From Vibrio viridaestus (GTDB taxonomy: Bacteria; Pseudomonadota; Gammaproteobacteria; Enterobacterales; Vibrionaceae): a stretch of 64,000 nt of DNA. This document shows, one piece after another, positions 57,493-64,000 of this stretch (position 1 is its first letter; every line of letters starts with the position of its first letter). Position numbers and translations under genes: made by a program. Under the pieces are notes generated by a model. That model made no database searches, was not told the DNA's origin, and saw only the letters and a program-made list of their open reading frames with translations. Where the stretch lies: assembly GCF_003856525.1 (NCBI RefSeq), contig NZ_RJVQ01000004.1, forward strand, positions 1-64,000, read 5' to 3'.

Positions 57493-58203
57493 TTATTGTT
57501 TATTACTATAATCTCTGGCACCAAAGATTGCGGTACCAATTCTTACAATGGTACTTCCTGCTTCTATGGCTGCTTGCATATCTCCGGTCATTCCCATTGA
57601 TAGAGTATCAATGTCGGGGTATTTGGCAGACAGTTTCTCTTTTAAAATCGATAACTGCTTGAATGCCTTCAGTTGAGATGCATAATCGTCAACGTTTGCA
57701 GGAATAGACATCAATCCTCTTAAAGTGAGGTTGGGAAGGGTGGAAATCAACTCTGCGAGCTCAAATAGTTGTGCCTCATCCGTTCCTGATTTTGATTCTT
57801 CACCGCTGGTATTGATTTGGATAAGTACCTGCAGGGGCGGCATATTATCTGGGCGTTGTTCACTGAGTCTGCGTGCGATTTTTTCTCTATCAACGGTATG
57901 AACCCAAGCGAAGTGCTCCGCGACCAAGCGAGATTTATTCGATTGGATTGGGCCAATAAAATGCCACTCTAATGCCGTATCTGGAAAGTTATTAAGGAAG
58001 TAATTTACTTTATCAACGCCTTCCTGAACGTAGTTTTCTCCAAACATACGTTGTCCTGATTCTATTGCTTCAACGATAGCCTCTACAGGTTTGGTTTTAC
58101 TCACTGCAAGTAGATGTACAGAATTACGAGGACGTTGGCATTTTTCTTCCATGATTCGAATCGAAGAAATGATATCTTGAATATTCTCTTTAACTGCTGT
58201 CAT
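57493..58203 (-). CDS. yggS: PLP homeostasis protein YggS
   Basis: YggS (PipY) is a fold-III, PLP-binding protein that buffers pyridoxal phosphate and influences amino-acid pools. The start is the ATG at 58203 (236 aa; E. coli 234); a GTG at 58212 would add three residues. The PLP lysine lies in LLAVSKTKP near residue 36, followed by FGENYVQEG near 58, WHFIGPIQSNKSR near 85 and SMGMTGDMQAAIEAGST near 205. It is divergent from the PilT-like gene with only 29 bp between the start codons. Confidence 0.97.
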   Translation of the reverse strand: MTAVKENIQDIISSIRIMEEKCQRPRNSVHLLAVSKTKPVEAIVEAIESGQRMFGENYVQEGVDKVNYFLNNFPDTALEWHFIGPIQSNKSRLVAEHFAWVHTVDREKIARRLSEQRPDNMPPLQVLIQINTSGEESKSGTDEAQLFELAELISTLPNLTLRGLMSIPANVDDYASQLKAFKQLSILKEKLSAKYPDIDTLSMGMTGDMQAAIEAGSTIVRIGTAIFGARDYSNKQ

Positions 58204-58232
58204 AACAATCACTTATATTATTCAGTAACTTT

Positions 58233-59252
58233 ATGGGCATAACACTTGAAACTCTGTTGACTTCGGCTGTGAAGAACAATGCTTCTGATTTACACCTTTC
58301 TGCCAATTGTTGTCCTATGGTACGTATTGACGGGCAACTTAGGAAGCTTGAATTTCCTGAAATCAGTAAGGATGAAGTAAAAACACTGCTTTTTTCACTT
58401 TTAAGTGCCGAACAGCAGGAACGCCTCGATAAAGAAAAAGATATCGATTTTGCTTGTTCTTTTGCGGGAATTGGGCGATTCAGAGTTAACTGTTTTACTC
58501 AAGTTAGAGGACTTTCCGCTGTCTTTCGTACGATTTCAGATTCAGTCCCCGAGTCGAGTGACTTGAATATCCCTGATGTCGTGTTGTCTTTGGCCAGTTC
58601 ATCTCAAGGATTGTTGCTCGTTACTGGCCCAACAGGCAGTGGTAAATCAACAACTCTGGCTTCGTTAATCGATCGTATCAATCGTGAGCAGAATAAGCAT
58701 ATCGTCACAATTGAGGATCCCATTGAATTTACGCATAAGTCTCATCACTGTTTAGTTCATCAGCGAGAAATTGGTAGCGATGCCATTAGCTTTGAGCGGG
58801 CTCTTAAAGCGGTGCTACGGGAAGACCCTGATATCATCATGATTGGTGAGTTAAGAGATTTACAAACAATGAGGCTTGCTCTAACAGCCGCTGAAACTGG
58901 GCATCTCGTGTTAGCTTCGTTACATACACAAAGTGCGGCCCGAACCGTTGACCGGATTGTAGACGTGTTTCCTGCCGAAGAGCAGGGGAGAGTTAAGTCT
59001 CAGCTCGCAGATACATTACTGGGTGTGATATCACAACGATTACTACGTTTGTCCGGTGGTGGGCGGATAGGCTGCTTTGAAACGATGGTCACAACGCCTG
59101 CTATTTCTAACTTGATTCGAGAAGGTCGAACAGTTCAGATTGAGTCTGCTATTCAGTCGGGAAGACAAATGGGGATGCAGACTCTCTCTCAGGCAGAAGA
59201 AATACTAAGACTCAGTGGGATACAATTAATTAATGACGAGATGCCCTCATGA
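58233..59252 (+). CDS. PilT/YggR-type secretion ATPase
   Basis: The 339-aa protein is a hexameric retraction-type ATPase of the type IV pilus/type II secretion family. It has the N-terminal PAS-like domain (about 1-100), Walker A GPTGSGKST (132-140), the Asp box TIEDPIEF, the Walker B region REDPDIIMIGELRD and the His box AETGHLVLASLHT. The C-terminal tail is short and, in wording such as RVKSQLADTLLGVISQRLL, resembles E. coli YggR as well as true PilT. No PilU gene follows, unlike V. cholerae. No clear ribosome-binding site is visible. It may retract a type IV pilus encoded elsewhere. Confidence 0.85.
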   Translation: MGITLETLLTSAVKNNASDLHLSANCCPMVRIDGQLRKLEFPEISKDEVKTLLFSLLSAEQQERLDKEKDIDFACSFAGIGRFRVNCFTQVRGLSAVFRTISDSVPESSDLNIPDVVLSLASSSQGLLLVTGPTGSGKSTTLASLIDRINREQNKHIVTIEDPIEFTHKSHHCLVHQREIGSDAISFERALKAVLREDPDIIMIGELRDLQTMRLALTAAETGHLVLASLHTQSAARTVDRIVDVFPAEEQGRVKSQLADTLLGVISQRLLRLSGGGRIGCFETMVTTPAISNLIREGRTVQIESAIQSGRQMGMQTLSQAEEILRLSGIQLINDEMPS

Positions 59253-59675
59253 TTAACCCCATTGTGCTTCAAACCAGCTTTCAAGAATTACGACGGCAGA
59301 CTGGCAGTCAATATTTCCTTTTTTTAACGCTTTGAATCCACCGTGAGTAAACAACTCTGCTCGGGCTTCTGTGGTTGAAAGACGTTCATCATGCAGTTCG
59401 ACTTCAATTCCGAATCGCCCGTGTAAACGATTAGCAAACTTTTTCGCTTTTGGTGTGATGGTTTCTAAGGCTTTCCCGTGTAGATCCATCGGGAGACCCA
59501 CTACGATCAAGTTAGGCTGCCATTCCTTAATTTGCCTTTCGATATCATCCCAATTTGGAATTCCATCTGTTGCTTTAAAGGCTTTTAGAGGTGATGCTGT
59601 TCCTGTAATTTCTTGGCCTATTGCGCTACCGATACTTTTTGTACCAAAATCAAATGCCATAATTGTACGTGACAT
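59253..59675 (-). CDS. ruvX: Holliday junction resolvase-like/pre-16S rRNA nuclease YqgF
   Basis: YqgF (RuvX) has an RNase H-like fold and takes part in 16S rRNA 5' processing; a Holliday-junction role was proposed from homology. The 140-aa protein has the catalytic aspartate in [15 protein letters not shown] (about 9), [11 protein letters not shown] near 57 and [10 protein letters not shown] near 98. It abuts the PilT-like gene tail to tail, with the stops adjacent. Seventeen bp upstream is yqgE. Confidence 0.94.
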   Translation of the reverse strand: MSRTIMAFDFGTKSIGSAIGQEITGTASPLKAFKATDGIPNWDDIERQIKEWQPNLIVVGLPMDLHGKALETITPKAKKFANRLHGRFGIEVELHDERLSTTEARAELFTHGGFKALKKGNIDCQSAVVILESWFEAQWG

Positions 59676-59691
59676 AGAGTGCTCTTAGTTG

Positions 59692-60255
59692 TTAGCCGTG
59701 ACCAGCCATAGATGAAAGCTGCGAAGGTTCAATTCCCAGCTTTTGAATTGATTTGCTCCACTTTTCGTGGATTGGAGTATCGAAGATAATAGACGTATCA
59801 GCCTCGACAGTTAACCATGAGTTTTCTGCCAATTCAGTTTCTAGTTGACCCGCTGACCAACCAGAATATCCGAGCGCAACAAGATAGTTATCCGGTTCGG
59901 CAGAGGTACCCAATACCGATAAAATATCCTTTGACGTCGTGACAGTAAGGTCGTCGGTCATAGACAGACTTGATTCATAATGATCGTGTGGACGATGAAG
60001 AACAAATCCTCGATCTTCTGAAACAGGCCCGCCATTATAAACGGGCTTATTCAGACTATCTTCTTTTTGTTGAGGATAGAGAGGATCAATATCAACCTGT
60101 TTCAGCATACCTCCAACAGTAACGTCGATGGGAGCATTAATCATGATTCCCATTGCACCTTCTTCGTTGTGTTCGCAAATATAAATAACGCCATTTTTGA
60201 AGTAAGAGTCTGCCATACTTGGCATTGCGATAAGGAAGTGATTCGTCAGGTTCAT
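59692..60255 (-). CDS. yqgE: YqgE/AlgH family protein (UPF0301)
   Basis: The 187-aa protein is of the DUF179 family. Recognisable segments are [25 protein letters not shown] at the start, split here only by description as positions 5-29, [12 protein letters not shown] near 33, [15 protein letters not shown] near 74 and [21 protein letters not shown] near 127. AlgH homologues affect alginate and virulence gene expression in Pseudomonas; the biochemistry is unknown. It lies between gshB and yqgF, an order shared with E. coli. Confidence 0.93.
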   Translation of the reverse strand: MNLTNHFLIAMPSMADSYFKNGVIYICEHNEEGAMGIMINAPIDVTVGGMLKQVDIDPLYPQQKEDSLNKPVYNGGPVSEDRGFVLHRPHDHYESSLSMTDDLTVTTSKDILSVLGTSAEPDNYLVALGYSGWSAGQLETELAENSWLTVEADTSIIFDTPIHEKWSKSIQKLGIEPSQLSSMAGHG

Positions 60256-60272
60256 AGCGTCCTCTTTTAAAC

Positions 60273-61229
60273 TTATAAAGACAGAGCTTTTACATGACGC
60301 TCGATCGCATCCATTAGCTTACCAGTAATGGATATATCAAACGTCGCCTCTATCTCTCTGACACACGTAGGACTGGTAACATTAATTTCAGTTAGCTTAT
60401 CACCAATGACATCAAGCCCCACAAAAATCAGCCCTTTTTCTTTCAATGTTGGAGCAACAGCTTCCGCGATTTTACGGTCCGTTTCACTGATGGGGCGAGC
60501 TTCTCCCCGTCCGCCTGCTGCAAGGTTACCACGTGTTTCGCCTTTTGCAGGGATTCGCGCAAGACAGTAAGGCATAGGTTCGCCATCAACAACCAAGATA
60601 CGCTTATCACCATTACTGATATCAGGAACGAATGTTTGCGCCATACAGTAATTTTGACCATTGTTAGTTAGTGTTTCTATGATAACCGACACATTTGGAT
60701 CATCTTGCTTCACGCGGAAGATAGAGGTTCCCCCCATACCATCAAGCGGTTTCAAAATGACATCACCATGTTGCTCGCGAAATGCTTTAATTTTATCAGC
60801 TTTACGAGTCACGATGGTGGTCGGTGTGAGATCGGCAAACCAGGCGGTAAATAACTTTTCGTTACAGTCGCGCAAGCTTTGTGGTTTGTTCACGATCAGT
60901 GCGCCTTCCTCTTCAGCTCTTTCAAGGATATAAGTAGCATAGATGTATTCAGTATCGAACGGTGGATCTTTGCGCATTAAGATCGCATCTAGCTCACTCA
61001 ATTTGATCGATTGTTCGGATTGGATATCAAACCAGTGATCTGGATCTTCCTGAAGAGTTACAATCTTTGTGTCGGCTAATGCAACACCTTGTTCGAGATG
61101 GAGATCCTGCATCTGCATATAGTGGATTTCGTATCCACGTCGCTGTGCCTCAAGCATCATTGCAAATGTGGTGTCTTTCTTTATTTTAATGGACTCAATT
61201 GGGTCCATTACTACGCCTATTTTTAACAT
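60273..61229 (-). CDS. gshB: glutathione synthetase
   Basis: GshB joins gamma-glutamylcysteine and glycine with ATP to make glutathione. The 318-aa protein has the N-terminal substrate domain beginning [20 protein letters not shown], the ATP-grasp segment [18 protein letters not shown] (about 155-172) and the C-terminal [13 protein letters not shown] motif near 283 with magnesium-binding residues. It lies 11 bp after rsmE and 17 bp before yqgE. The Nit-type amidase in this window may repair a damaged form of its product. Confidence 0.97.
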   Translation of the reverse strand: MLKIGVVMDPIESIKIKKDTTFAMMLEAQRRGYEIHYMQMQDLHLEQGVALADTKIVTLQEDPDHWFDIQSEQSIKLSELDAILMRKDPPFDTEYIYATYILERAEEEGALIVNKPQSLRDCNEKLFTAWFADLTPTTIVTRKADKIKAFREQHGDVILKPLDGMGGTSIFRVKQDDPNVSVIIETLTNNGQNYCMAQTFVPDISNGDKRILVVDGEPMPYCLARIPAKGETRGNLAAGGRGEARPISETDRKIAEAVAPTLKEKGLIFVGLDVIGDKLTEINVTSPTCVREIEATFDISITGKLMDAIERHVKALSL

Positions 61230-61240
61230 ATCTTCTCCCG

Positions 61241-61972
61241 TTAACCTAAGTCACCGAAGCGAACCTGAAGCGCTGTAATAGCGGTCAGAGCGGCTGTCTC
61301 GGTTCTCAGGACTCTTGGACCCAATAGTATCTCATCGAAGTGATACTCTTCGGTCATAATGATTTCTTCTTCGGATAAGCCGCCTTCCGGACCAATAAGT
61401 AATCTAACGTTATTCACTGGCTCTGGAAGGGTATTTATCGAGTATTTGGCTCGTGGATGAAGATTCAGTTTTAGGGCATCCGTTTCTTCTTCACACCATT
61501 CTTTGAGTGTCATTATCGGCCTAATTTGCGGAATAATATTACGTCCACACTGTTCACAGGCTGAAATCGCAATTTTCTGCCACTGAGCGAGCTTTTTCTC
61601 AAAACGTTTTTCATCCAGTTTTACGCCGCATCGTTCAGAAAGCAGTGGAGTAATCGTATTTACACCCAGCTCAACCGATTTTTGGATGGTAAATTCCATC
61701 TTGTCGCCACGTGAGATAACTTGTCCTAAATGTAAGTTGAGAGGTGATTCAATACTATTCTGCTCGGAATGATTAATCTCAACCTGAACATTTTTCTTTG
61801 TGATTTCTATAATGGTGGCTAAAAACTCGTATCCAGATCCGTCAAACAAACTAACCTGTTGACCTTGTTGCATTCTCAGCACCCGTGCGATGTGTCCGGC
61901 CGCATCGTCAGACAGTTGGATGTTTTTCATATCTCCAATCAATGTTGGATGAAATAAGCGGGGAATGCGCAT
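61241..61972 (-). CDS. rsmE: 16S rRNA m3U1498 methyltransferase
   Basis: RsmE methylates U1498 of 16S rRNA. I use the ATG at 61972, giving 243 aa as in E. coli and a conserved [12 protein letters not shown] start; the frame can be extended 16 residues with no ribosome-binding site. The N-terminal PUA-like domain (about 1-70) precedes the SPOUT knot domain with [19 protein letters not shown] near 82 and the SAM-binding [13 protein letters not shown] near 193. In many vibrios a nuclease gene (dns/endA) precedes it; here sprT follows upstream directly. Confidence 0.96.
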   Translation of the reverse strand: MRIPRLFHPTLIGDMKNIQLSDDAAGHIARVLRMQQGQQVSLFDGSGYEFLATIIEITKKNVQVEINHSEQNSIESPLNLHLGQVISRGDKMEFTIQKSVELGVNTITPLLSERCGVKLDEKRFEKKLAQWQKIAISACEQCGRNIIPQIRPIMTLKEWCEEETDALKLNLHPRAKYSINTLPEPVNNVRLLIGPEGGLSEEEIIMTEEYHFDEILLGPRVLRTETAALTAITALQVRFGDLG

Positions 61973-62062
61973 GATAATTCTCTGGATGGTAATAACAATA
62001 ACTAGCCATAAGATGGGCATTTAGTGGTTAAATTGCAAGAGCAGAAAAGAATAAGTTATCGA

Positions 62063-62557
62063 TTATTCATCTTTAATCCATTGCAGCTGGCATTTACAGT
62101 GACGGCAAGAATAGAGGGCTTTCCCTCTTTGAATATTGTTGTGTCGCCGAATTGATAGTTGATGTGTGGTGCAATTACAGCGATACGAAAACACTTTTCC
62201 GGCGACAGAGCTTACGTCAAATTGATGAGTTGTTTTTGCTGCAACCCCTAAAACTTGTTCCATAATATATTGCCATTCTCTACCGTGAGGCTTTACTCGT
62301 CCGTAATAAAAATAAGCCACAAGGTGAGCTAATTCGTGAGGGATAACATCATCAATAAAGGCCTGATGATTTTCTGCAAATAAAACCGGGTTGAGTCGAA
62401 TCTCATTTAATTGCAGGTATGCTTTTCCGGCACTTTTTCCGCGTAACTTAAAGTTAATATCCGGACACGGCATGGATTTAGGAAAATGATTATTAATGAT
62501 TTTTAGCCACTGATTTAATGCTTGCGTGGCTGTAATCAAAAGCGTTTCTTGATTCAT
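62063..62557 (-). CDS. sprT: SprT-family zinc metalloprotease-like protein
   Basis: The 164-aa protein has the zincin motif HELAHLVAYF (about 71-80) followed by a third ligand in VKPHGREWQ (about 89-97), and a C-terminal zinc ribbon with CNC and CRHCKC. It is the bacterial counterpart of the SPRTN protease domain, which degrades DNA-protein crosslinks in eukaryotes; the bacterial role is not settled. It is transcribed towards rsmE with a 90-bp gap and follows metK after a terminator. Confidence 0.93.
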   Translation of the reverse strand: MNQETLLITATQALNQWLKIINNHFPKSMPCPDINFKLRGKSAGKAYLQLNEIRLNPVLFAENHQAFIDDVIPHELAHLVAYFYYGRVKPHGREWQYIMEQVLGVAAKTTHQFDVSSVAGKVFSYRCNCTTHQLSIRRHNNIQRGKALYSCRHCKCQLQWIKDE

Positions 62558-62603
62558 ACGCCTGTGTGGTTCAGAGTTTAAATGCTAAGGTTACCAGAAA
62601 AGA

Positions 62604-62626
62604 AAACCCCTGCAGAGCAGGGGTTT
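62604..62626 (-). terminator. rho-independent terminator of metK
   Basis: On the minus strand AAACCCCTG, a 5-base loop and CAGGGGTTT continue into TCTTTTC, 26 bp after the metK stop. It separates metK from sprT. Confidence 0.85.
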
Positions 62627-62651
62627 AAATAAATAGGAAGTACTTAATTTT

Positions 62652-63806
62652 TTACTTTAGACCAGCAAAGTCACGTAGAATTGAAGCTTTGTCGGTTGCT
62701 TCCCAAGGAAACTCTTCACGGCCAAAGTGCCCGTAGGCTGCTGTTTTCTTGTAGATTGGACGCAGTAGATTCAGCATTTCTTGGAGGCCGTATGGACGTA
62801 AATCAAAGTGCTGTCTTACCGCTTCAATGATGATTTCCTGAGCTACTTTCTCTGTGCCAAATGTTTCGACCATGATAGATGTTGGATCGGCAACACCGAT
62901 TGCGTAAGAAAGCTGAATTTCGCAACGATCTGCAAGCCCTGCTGCAACAATATTTTTTGCAACATAACGTGCAGCGTAGGCTGCTGAACGGTCTACTTTT
63001 GATGGATCTTTACCAGAGAATGCACCACCACCATGACGAGCTGCACCACCGTAAGTATCTACGATGATTTTACGGCCAGTTAGACCACAGTCACCCATTG
63101 GTCCACCAATAACAAAGCGGCCTGTTGGGTTAATGAAGTATTTAGTTTCTTTGGTTAGCCATTCTGATGGTAGAACTGGCTTAATGATTTCTTCCATAAC
63201 AGCTTCACGAAGGTCTGCTGTCGAAATAGAATCTGCATGCTGAGTTGATAGTACAACTGCATCGATGCCGACAATCTTGCCTTCATCATATTGGAAAGTA
63301 ACTTGTGATTTCGCATCTGGGCGCAACCAAGGAAGTGTGCCGTTTTTACGAACTTCAGCTTGACGTTGAACCAGACGGTGTGAGTATGTGATTGGGGCAG
63401 GCATGAAGACTTCTGTTTCATTCGTCGCATAACCAAACATGATTCCTTGGTCACCAGCACCTTGTTCTTTAGGGTCTGACTTGTCTACACCCTGATTGAT
63501 ATCAGGAGACTGTTTACCAATGGTATTTAAGATTGCACATGAGTCAGCATCAAAGCCCATCTCAGAACCCGTGTAGCCAATTTCACGCACTGTATCACGA
63601 GTAAGCTGCTCGATATCTACCCAAGCTGAAGTGGTAACTTCACCACCAACCATGACCATACCTGTTTTAACATACGTCTCACACGCAACACGTGCTTTCG
63701 GGTCTTGCTCAAGGATCGCGTCTAAAACCGCATCAGAGATTTGGTCTGCAATTTTATCAGGATGTCCTTCAGACACCGATTCAGAAGTAAACAGATGCTT
63801 AGCCAT
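62652..63806 (-). CDS. metK: S-adenosylmethionine synthetase
   Basis: MetK makes S-adenosylmethionine from methionine and ATP. I use the ATG at 63806 (384 aa, as in E. coli), with GGAG 5 bases upstream and the conserved [18 protein letters not shown] start; a longer frame to 63866 covers the leader only. The signature [12 protein letters not shown] is near 116-127 and the P-loop-like [19 protein letters not shown] is near 260. It produces the MetJ corepressor, and MetJ-type boxes lie 73-88 bp upstream. Confidence 0.98.
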   Translation of the reverse strand: MAKHLFTSESVSEGHPDKIADQISDAVLDAILEQDPKARVACETYVKTGMVMVGGEVTTSAWVDIEQLTRDTVREIGYTGSEMGFDADSCAILNTIGKQSPDINQGVDKSDPKEQGAGDQGIMFGYATNETEVFMPAPITYSHRLVQRQAEVRKNGTLPWLRPDAKSQVTFQYDEGKIVGIDAVVLSTQHADSISTADLREAVMEEIIKPVLPSEWLTKETKYFINPTGRFVIGGPMGDCGLTGRKIIVDTYGGAARHGGGAFSGKDPSKVDRSAAYAARYVAKNIVAAGLADRCEIQLSYAIGVADPTSIMVETFGTEKVAQEIIIEAVRQHFDLRPYGLQEMLNLLRPIYKKTAAYGHFGREEFPWEATDKASILRDFAGLK

Positions 63807-63878
63807 AATTGCTCCACTTAAGTTACAAGCAAGAGCCTGTATCTCTTGCTTTAATAATACGTACACACATAGGTGTTT

Positions 63879-63894
63879 TTACATCTAGACGTCT
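63879..63894. promoter_or_regulatory. MetJ operator (met boxes) upstream of metK
   Basis: A perfect AGACGTCT lies at 63887-63894, with an adjoining octamer matching 6/8 at 63879-63886. The operator overlaps the likely metK promoter: on the minus strand TTGTCA precedes it and TAGAAT is a plausible -10. Repression by MetJ-AdoMet would give end-product feedback on metK. Confidence 0.85.
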
Positions 63895-64000
63895 ATTCTA
63901 GTTTTTGACAACCGAAATACAAGCGTTTTTTGACATAAATTAAATTTTGAACAATTACTTCAATTATTCATTGACATAACATTAACAAAGTTAATGATTT

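Overview
The window is an AT-leaning stretch of chromosome from a gammaproteobacterium, almost certainly a member of the Vibrionaceae. The protein sequences are Vibrio-like. From memory, the gene order follows the metH-to-metK segment of Vibrio cholerae chromosome 1: metH, lysC, pglL, uvrA, galU, qstR, ssb, csrD, mreBCD, tldD, TRAP-TAXI, argR, mdh, rplU-rpmA-cgtA, the lptD operon, a tRNA cluster, mutY and the yggS/proC region. I see no prophage, transposase, integrase, CRISPR array or plasmid gene. It is core chromosome, and no wholly new system stands out.

Layout. 1-2.9 kb: a cut CDS end, an unrecognised 33-aa ORF, outer-membrane phospholipase PldA and a CPA1 cation/proton antiporter. 3.0-8.5 kb: convergent metH (tandem MetJ boxes) and lysC (lysine riboswitch with its own promoter). 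8.5-15.0 kb, minus strand: a PglL-like ligase, uvrA (SOS box), galU and the competence regulator qstR. 15.2-29.3 kb, plus strand: ssb, csrD, mreB-mreC-mreD-maf-rng-yhdP-nit-tldD and rraB. 29.4-34.5 kb: a GH2-like protein without catalytic core, then a TAXI/TRAP transporter with a UspF-like protein. 34.9-37.7 kb: argR and mdh diverge from an ARG-box region, followed by ispB. 37.8-41.8 kb: rplU-rpmA, cgtA, the split ThrE-like exporter pair and folA. 41.8-48.5 kb, minus strand: lptD-surA-pdxA-ksgA-apaG-apaH, then djlA on the plus strand. 49.5-50.6 kb: two tandem tRNA units with seven genes for Phe, Thr and Asn. 50.7-64 kb: mltC-yggX-mutY, trmB, hemW/rdgB, yggT-proC-yggS, a PilT/YggR ATPase, ruvX-yqgE-gshB-rsmE, sprT and metK (MetJ boxes).

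The genes form several coherent groups. The methionine cycle and its regulation sit at both ends (metH and metK under MetJ boxes, lysC under lysine control). Envelope biogenesis is represented by mreBCD, lptD, surA, yhdP, pldA and mltC. RNA turnover control appears as rng (RNase G), rraB (an RNase E inhibitor) and csrD (RNase E-dependent sRNA decay). DNA repair is represented by uvrA, ssb, mutY and ruvX.

The most useful observations are: the GH2-like protein with an acidic loop and a CX2CX2CX2C cluster; a partly duplicated tRNA operon with matched promoters, spacers and terminators; an SOS box overlapping the galU terminator; perfect MetJ boxes at both metH and metK; and the absence of several genes expected from Vibrio synteny (the MSHA pilus genes after csrD, the dns/endA nuclease between rsmE and sprT, pilU after pilT, and yggU, yggL and glutaminase). 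Start codons were moved inward for thirteen genes on ribosome-binding-site and family-length evidence; each is explained in its entry. Locus comparisons with V. cholerae and E. coli are from memory and were not searched.
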